A stretch of DNA of 64,000 bases, taken from NCBI RefSeq assembly GCF_034313845.1, contig NZ_JAVIWN010000004.1. One strand, given 5' to 3'. The number at the start of each line of letters is the position of its first letter. The first letter of the stretch is position 1. A program made the position numbers and the translations under genes. This document shows positions 8,193 to 17,100 of this stretch, piece after piece. Below the pieces are notes generated by a model that had not been told where the DNA came from, did no database searches, and worked only from the letters and a program-made list of their open reading frames with translations. Origin of the DNA: Actimicrobium sp034313845 (GTDB lineage Bacteria; Pseudomonadota; Gammaproteobacteria; Burkholderiales; Burkholderiaceae_D).

Positions 8193-11100
8193 ACCGCATC
8201 TTCAATACAGTCTGGAACGACCTTACGCACACCTTCGTGGCAGTCGGCGAACATGTCCGCGGGCGTGGCAAGCGCAGCGGTGGCAGCAGCGCCGGCGCAA
8301 GTGATACCGTCGTCGTGGCGGGTCCGAAGCAGCGACTGCGGCAGGCACGCCCCGGCATGCTGGCGCTGGAAGCACGCATCATGTTTGATGGTGCGGCCGT
8401 GCACACGGTGGTCGATGCGGTGCATCACGTCGAAGCGCCCGTGGTCCAGCGCATCGTCGAAGCCGCCCCCGTTGCCGAAGTGCAGAAGCTGGCCGAACGC
8501 GCAATCGACAGTATCCCGGCCAACCAGAAAGTACTGATTGTTGACGCCCGCGTCCCCGACTACCAGCGCATCGTCGACAGCGCCGAGGCCGGCGTGAAGG
8601 TCGTGGTGCTGGACGTGAATCAGGACGGCATGACGCAGATCGCCACTGCGCTCAAGGGCATGCATGACATTGCCTCGATCAGCATCGTCTCGCATGGCGA
8701 CAGCGGCTTGCTGCTGCTCGGCAACGCAGCGCTATTTAGCGCCGACCTCGATCGCTACCAGACCCAATTGCAGGACATCGGTGCCGCCCTGAAACCGGGT
8801 GGCGACATCCTGTTGTATGGCTGCGAAGTCGGCCAGGGCAGCGCGGGACGCGCCTTCATCGATAGCCTGTCGGCACGCACCGGCGCAGTCGTGGCGGCCT
8901 CCACCGATGCCACCGGCGGCACGGCGGCGGGCGGCAACTGGGACCTCGAAATTGCCACCGGCACGCTGCACAGCACGGCCGCTTTCGATACGGCGCAACT
9001 GGGCGACTACGATCACTTACTGGTAACCAGGAGCGTCAATAACATCGTCGACCTGAAAGCAGCCATCGCCACCGGCAATACCGATGGCGTCGACGACATC
9101 ATCACGCTGACCGGCGACATCACATTCACCCAGGCGGCCGATACCATTGCGATCAGCGTCACCGATGGCCACAAGATGACCATCGTCGGTGGCGGTTTTA
9201 AGCTGGATGCCAACAACAAGGCCGGCGTGTTGAATATTGCGTCGAGCGGGACCGGATCGTCGATTGAAATCCAGAACCTGACGATCAGCAATGGCCTGCT
9301 CAGTGGGGTTGGCACCACTGGCGATTCATCCGTACGCGGCGATGCGCTGGGTGCCGGGATTTTCAACACCGGCACACTGGTCATTTCCGGCAGCACGATT
9401 ACTGGCAACAAGGCCGCTGCCGGCGGTGGCGCGGGCAGCAGTTACCAGGGAGCCGGCAGCGGCGGCGGTGGTGGCGGCGGATTCGGCACGACATCTGGCG
9501 GTGCCGGCGGCAGCAGTGGCAGCATTGGTCCTTCGTCGCCTTCGGCCGGCAAAGGCGGTGATGGCGCGTCGAGCGGTGGTGCTCCGGGCGGCACCGGTGG
9601 CGGCACTAGCGGCGGTGGCGGCGCATTTTCTGGCGGTAGGTACTTCAGCAATGGTGGCAACGGAGGCACAGCCAATAACGGCACAATATCGATAGGCGGC
9701 GGCGGAGGAGGCGGTTACGATCAGGCCGGCAGCGCCGGTGGCAACGCGGTGGGTGCTATTTACAATACCGGCACCCTGACAATCACTAACAGCAGCATCA
9801 CCAACAACATTGCAGCAGGCGGTGGCGGTGGCGGCGGTTCCAGCGGGTATGCAGAGGCCCGGAATCCCGGCGGTGTCGGCGGCGACGGTATCGCCGGAAT
9901 CTGGAATAACGGTGGCACGACCCTGCTTGACTCTGCTACCAGCACCACTCTGGCAACCGGCAATGCAGCAGCAGGCGGCACTGGCGGTTACGGCAGCTCC
10001 GGCTCGGGCGCAAATGGCACCGCGTACGCCCAGAAGAAAGGCACCTTCGGCACGGCAGTCACCGCCGGTATCACCAGCGCCACCTACAACGCCAGCTCCG
10101 GCCTCATCAGCGTCACCGCCAGCGGCATGACCACCGGCGACACCATTGACAGTAGCAAGCTGACACTCACCGGCAATAACGGCAACACCTACACGCTGAC
10201 CAGCGCCAGCACCACGGCCAGCAGCGCAACGGCATTTGCCATCACGCTCAATGCCAACGACAAACTGGCCATCAATGGCTTGCTCAACAAGACCGGCACC
10301 TCGGCGGTCGACAGCACCACCTTCAATCTGGCTGCCGCCACCAACTGGGACAGCACGGCCAGCGCCTCGGCCGACCTGACCGGCAACAGTGTGACCGTCA
10401 GCAACGTCAGTGCACCGACGGTCACCTCGGCGACTTACGATGCCAACAGCCATGTGTTGACGGTCACCGGCACCGGACTGGTCGGCACGATCGGTGCCAC
10501 CAACGACATCACCATCAGCAAGCTGACCCTGCGTGGCGAAGGCAACACGAGCTATACGCTGACCAGTACCGATGTCGAGGTGACCAGCGCCACCGGTTTT
10601 TCGGTCACGCTCAACGCCACCGACTACGGCAACCTGGCGAGTATCTTCAACAAGAACGGCACCAGTTCGACTGGCGCAACCACCTACAATCTGGCCGCTG
10701 CCGATGACTGGAACAGCGTCATCACCGGCGGCGATATTGCCGACAGCAGCAATGCCATCACGGTCTCGAATGTCGCCGTGCCGATGATCACGTCCTCGAC
10801 CTACAATGCCGCCAGCGGCGTGCTGGTCGTCACCGGCAGCGGCTTTCTGGCGCTGACCGGTTCAAGCAATGACATCGTCGCCAACAAGTTCACGCTCACC
10901 GGCGAAGGCGGCAGCACCACCACGCTGACCGATACGAGCAATGTCGAGATCAGCTCAGCCACCAGCTTCAGCCTGACCCTGAGCGCCACCGACAAGGCCG
11001 CATTCAACCAGATCGCCAACAAGAACGGCTCCAGCAGCACCGGCAGCACGACCTATAATCTGGCCGCCGCCGAGGACTGGACTGCGGGTGCCGAAGCCGC

Positions 11101-14100
11101 AGTCGTCGTCGCCGACCTGACCGGCAACGGCATCACCATCAGTAATGTCGCGGTGCCGACGATCACGTCATCAACCTACGATGCCGCCACCGGCACGCTG
11201 GTCGTTACCGGCACCGGTTTCCTGAAACGCTCAGGCGCGACCAATGACATTGATGTCAGCAAGCTCACCATCAGCGGCGGATCAACCAGCTACAGCCTCA
11301 CCAGCAGCAGCGTCGAGATCACCAGCGGCACCAGTTTCACGGTCATTCTGAGCGACACCGACAAGACGGCGGTCGCCACGCGCATCACGGCCAATGGCTT
11401 TTCGGCCGGCGAGGATACGTACAACATCGCAGCCGCCGAAGACTGGAATACCGGTGCCAATGCCGCCGTCGCGATCGCCGACCTGACCAGCAACGGTATC
11501 AACGCCAGCAATGTCAGCACGCTGGTCACCAGCGTCAGCGCCAGTACCGCCAATCGCAGCTACATGGCCGGCGACACGATCGCCGTCACCGTGACATTCA
11601 GTACTGCCGTCACGGTCAACACCACCGGCGGCATACCGACGCTACTGCTGGAAACTGGTAGCACCGACCGCAACGCGACCTATGTCTCGGGTTCCGGTAC
11701 CGGCACCCTCACTTTCTCGTACACGGTACAGACCGGCGACACCAGCGCCGATCTCGACTACCACGATACTGCCGCGCTCTCGCTCAATGGCAGCACCATT
11801 CGCGACGGCGGCAGCAACAATGCGACGCTGACCCTGCCCACGGTCGGCGGAGTCAATTCGATCGCCGGACAAAAGAGTTTGATCATCGATACGGCGCGCC
11901 CCACCGCGACCATTGTCGTCGCCGACAATGCCCTGGCCATCGGCGAAACCTCGCTGGTCACGATCACGTTTTCGGAACTCGTCACCGGCTTTACCAATGC
12001 CGACCTGGCCATCGCCAACGGCACGCTGACTTCGGTCAGTTCGATGGACGGCGGTCTCACATGGACCGCCACGCTGACACCGACGGCTAGCGTCACCAAT
12101 GCCTCCAATCGAATCACGCTCGATAACACCGGCGTGACTGATGCGGCCGGCAATACCGGTTCCGGCACGACTGATTCGAACAACTACGCGATCGATAGTG
12201 TGCGTCCAACAGCAGGCATCATCGTTGCCGACAACGCACTGCTGGCTGGTGAAACGTCTCTGGTCACGATCACGTTTTCGGAAGCCGTCACCGGCTTCAG
12301 TAATGCTGACCTCACCATTGCCAACGGCACGCTGACTTCGGTCAACTCGATGGATGGCGGCATCACCTGGACCGCCACACTGACGCCAACGACCAGCGTT
12401 ACCGATGCCGCCAACCTGATCACGCTCGATAACACCGGCGTGGCTGATGCTGCCGGCAATGCCGGTTCCGGCAGCACCGATTCGAATAACTACGCAGTCA
12501 GTACCGTGCGGCCAACGGCAACTATCGTGGTCTCCGACAATGCCTTGAAGGCCGGCGAAACGGCGCTGGTCACGATCACGTTTTCGGAAGCCGTCACCGG
12601 CTTCACCAATGCCGACCTGACCATCGCCAACGGCACGCTGAGCGCCGTCGGCTCGATGGACGGTGGTATGACCTATACCGCGACCCTCACGCCGACCGCC
12701 AGCACCATCGATGCGGCCAACCTGATCACGCTTAGCAACACTGGCATCACAAATGCGGCCGGCAATACCGGCACCGGCACAACCGATTCGAATAACTATG
12801 CGATCGATACGGCGCGGCCCAGCGCGACCATTGTCGTCACCGACAATGCGCTGGCCATCGGCGAAACATCGCTGGTGACGATCACGTTTTCGGAAGCTGT
12901 CACCGGGTTCTCCAATGACGATCTGAGTATCGCCCACGGCACGCTGTCAACGGTCGGCTCAACCGATGGCGGCACGACCTGGACCGCCACCTTCACGCCG
13001 ACGACCGGCATCACCGACGCCAACAACCTGATCACGCTCAATAACAGCGGCGTCACCAATGCCGCCGGCAATGCCGGTTCTGGAACGAGCGATTCCGGCA
13101 ATTACGCCGTCGATACCGTGCGTCCGGCATTGGCCTCCGCGATCACGATCTCCGACACGGCACTAAAAATCGGTGACAGCGCCACCGTCACGTTCACTTT
13201 TACCGAAGCAATCACCGGCTTCACCACCGCCGATGTGAGCGTATCCAACGGCGTGCTGTCGAACCTTACGACCGGCGATGGCGGCATCACCTGGACGGCG
13301 ACCTTGACGCCGAACAGCAATGCCAGCGCTGCCAGCAACGTGATTACGCTGAACAAAACCGGCATCACCGATCTGGCCGGCAATGCCGGCAGTGGCACGA
13401 GCAATTCGGGTAATTACGCCGTCGATACCGTGCGTCCGGCGCTGGCCTCCGCGATCACGTTCTCCAGCACGGCACTGAAAATCGGCGACAGCGCCACTGT
13501 CACGTTCACCTTCACTGAAGCCATCACCGGCTTCACCACCGCCGACGTGAGCGTGGCCAACGGCACACTGTCCAACCTCATGAGCGGCGATGGCGGCATC
13601 ACCTGGACCGCCACGCTGACGCCGAACAGCAACACGAGCATTAGCAGCAACGTGATCACGCTGGACAATGCCGGGGTGATCGATCTCGCCGGCAATGCCG
13701 GGTCCGGGATGACAAATTCAAACAGCTACGCGATCGACACCATCCGGCCAACCGTCACGATCGTCGTCGCCGATTCTGCGCTGAAGGCGGGCGAAACCTC
13801 ACTGGTCACAATCACGTTCTCGGAAGCCGTCTTCAACTTCAGCAATGATGACCTGACTATTGCCAACGGCACGCTGACGGCGGTCGGCTCGACCGACTGC
13901 GGCATCACCTGGACCGCCACCCTCACGCCGACGGCCAACACGAGCAACGCCACGAACCTGATCACGCTCGACAAGTCCGGTGTGATTGACTGGGCCGGCA
14001 ATGCCGGGTCCGGGACGACGAGTTCAAACAACTACGCGATCGATAACGTCAGACCAACGGCAACCATATCGGTCGGTGATATCGCGTTGTCGACAGGCGA

Positions 14101-17100
14101 AACCTCGCTGGTCACGGTCACGTTCTCGGAAATCGTCACCAATTTCAGCAATGCCGACGTGACCATCGCCAATGGCTCGCTCAGTGACGTCGTGTCTGTC
14201 GATGGCGGCATCACCTGGACCGCAACGCTGACACCAAACGCCAGCACGACCAGCGCCACCAACGCCCTCACGCTAGACCTGAGCGGCCTGACCGATCTGG
14301 CCGGCAATGCGGGCAACAGTATCGCCAGCTCCGGCAATTACGCCATCGATACCATGCCTCCGGCACTGGCCTCCGCGATCACGATCTCCGACACGGCACT
14401 AAAAATTGGCGACAGCGCGACCGTCACGTTCACCTTTACCGAAGCCATCACCGGCTTTACCACTGCCGATTTGAGCGTACCCAACGGCGTGCTATCGAAC
14501 CTCACGAGCGGCGATGGCGGCAACACCTGGACCGCTACGCTGACACCGACGGCTAGCGTCACCAATGCCAGCAACGTCATCACGCTGGACAAGACTGGCA
14601 TCGCCGATCTGGCCGGCAATGCCGGCAGTGGCACAAGCACTTCGGGTAATTACGCGGTCGATACCGTGCGTCCGGCGTTGGCCGCCGCAATCACGATTTC
14701 CGATACGGCACTGAAGATCGGCGACAGCGCCACCGTCACGTTCACTTTCACCGAGGCTATTGAAGGCTTCACCACCGCTGACGTCAGCGTGTCCAACGGC
14801 GTGCTGTCGAACCTCACGAGCGGCGATGGCGGCATCACCTGGACCGCCACGCTGACACCGACGACCAGCGTCACCAATGCCAGCAACGTCATCACGTTGG
14901 ATAAAACTGGCATCGCCGATCTAGCCGGCAATGCCGGCAGTGGTACAAGCGATTCGGGTAATTACGCGGTCGATACCGTGCGTCCGGCACTAGCCTCCGC
15001 GATCACGATCTCCGACACGGCGCTAAAAATTGGCGACAGCGCCACCGTCACGTTCACTTTCAACGAGGCTATTGAGGGCTTCAGCACCGCTGACGTCAGC
15101 GTGTCCAACGGCGTGCTATCGAACCTCACGAGCGGCGATGGCGGTATCACCTGGACCGCTACGCTGACACCGACGGCCAGCATCACCAATGCCAGTAACG
15201 TCATCATGTTGGACAAAACCGGCATCGCCGATCTGGCCGGCAATGCCGGCAGTGGCACAAGCGATTCGGGTAATTACGCCGTCGATACCGTGCGTCCAGC
15301 GCTGGCCTCCGCAATCACGATATCCGATACGGCACTAAAAATCGGCGACAGCGCGACCGTCACGTTTACCTTCACTGAAGCCATTCAGAGCTTAACCACC
15401 GCCAATGTGACCGCGTCCAACGGCGTGCTGTCGAACCTCACGAGCGGCGATGGTGGCATTACCTGGACCGCCACGCTGACACCGACGACCAGCGTCACCA
15501 ATGCCAGCAACGTCATCACGTTGGATAAAACTGGCATCGCCGATCTAGCCGGCAATGCCGGCAGTGGTACAAGCGATTCGGGTAATTACGCGGTCGATAC
15601 CGTGCGTCCGGCACTAGCCTCCGCGATCACGATCTCCGACACGGCGCTAAAAATTGGCGACAGCGCCACCGTCACGTTCACTTTCAACGAGGCTATTGAG
15701 GGCTTCAGCACCGCTGACGTCAGCGTGTCCAACGGCGTGCTATCGAACCTCACGAGCGGCGATGGTGGCATTACCTGGACCGCTACGCTGACGCCGACGG
15801 CTAGCGTCACCAATGCCAGTAACGTCATCACGCTGGACAAAACCAGCATCGCCGATCTGGCCGGCAATGCCGGCAGTGGCACAAGCACTTCGGGCAATTA
15901 CGCCGTCGATACCGTGCGTCCGGCGCTGGCCTCCGCGATCACGATCTCCGATACGGCGCTAAAAATCGGCGACAGCGCGACCGTCACGTTCACCTTCACC
16001 GAAGCCATTCAGAGCTTCACCACCGCCAATGTGACCGCGTCCAACGGCGTGCTGTCGAACCTCACGAGCGGCGATGGTGGCATTACCTGGACCGCTACGC
16101 TGACACCGACGGCTAGCGTCACCAATGCCAGCAACGTCATCACGCTGGACAAAACCGGCATCGCTGATCTGGCTGGTAATGCCGGTTCCGGTACGAGCAC
16201 TTCGGGTAATTACGCGGTCGATACCGTGCGTCCGGCGCTGGCCTCCGCAATCACGATCTCCGACACGGCATTAAAAATCGGCGACAGCGCGACCGTCACG
16301 TTCACTTTCACCGAGGCTATTGAGGGCTTCACCACCGCTGACGTCAGCGTGTCCAACGGCGTGCTGTCGAACCTCACAAGCGGCGATGGTGGCATTACCT
16401 GGACCGCTACGCTGACACCAACGGCCAGCATCACCAATGCCAGCAACGTCATCACGCTGGACAAAACCGGCATCACCGATCTGGCTGGCAATGCCGGCTC
16501 CGGCACGAGCACTTCGGGTAATTACGCTGTCGATACCGTGCGTCCGGCGCTGGCGTCCGCGATCACGATCTCCGACACAGCGCTAAAAATTGGCGACAGC
16601 GCCACCGTCACGTTCACTTTCACCGAGGCTATTGAGGGCTTCACCACCGCTGACGTCAGTGTGTCCAACGGCGTGCTGTCGAACCTCACGAGCGGCGATG
16701 CTGGCATTACCTGGACCGCTACGTTGACACCGACGGCCAGCGTCACCAATGCCAGCAACGTCATCACGCTGGACAAAACCGCCATCGCCGATCTGGCCGG
16801 CAATACCGGGTCCGGCACGAGCACTTCGGGCAATTACGCCGTCGATACCGTGCGCCCCGCGCTGGCCTCCGCGATCACGATTTCCGATACGGCACTGAAG
16901 ATCGGCGACAGCGCCACCGTCACGTTCACTTTCACCGAGGCTATTGAAGGCTTCACCACCGCTGACGTCAGCGTATCCAACGGCGTGCTGTCGAACCTCA
17001 CGAGCGGCGATGGCGGCATTACCTGGACCGCCACGTTGACACCGACGGCTAGCGTCAGCAATGCCAGCAACGTCATCACGCTGAACAAAACCGGCATCGC

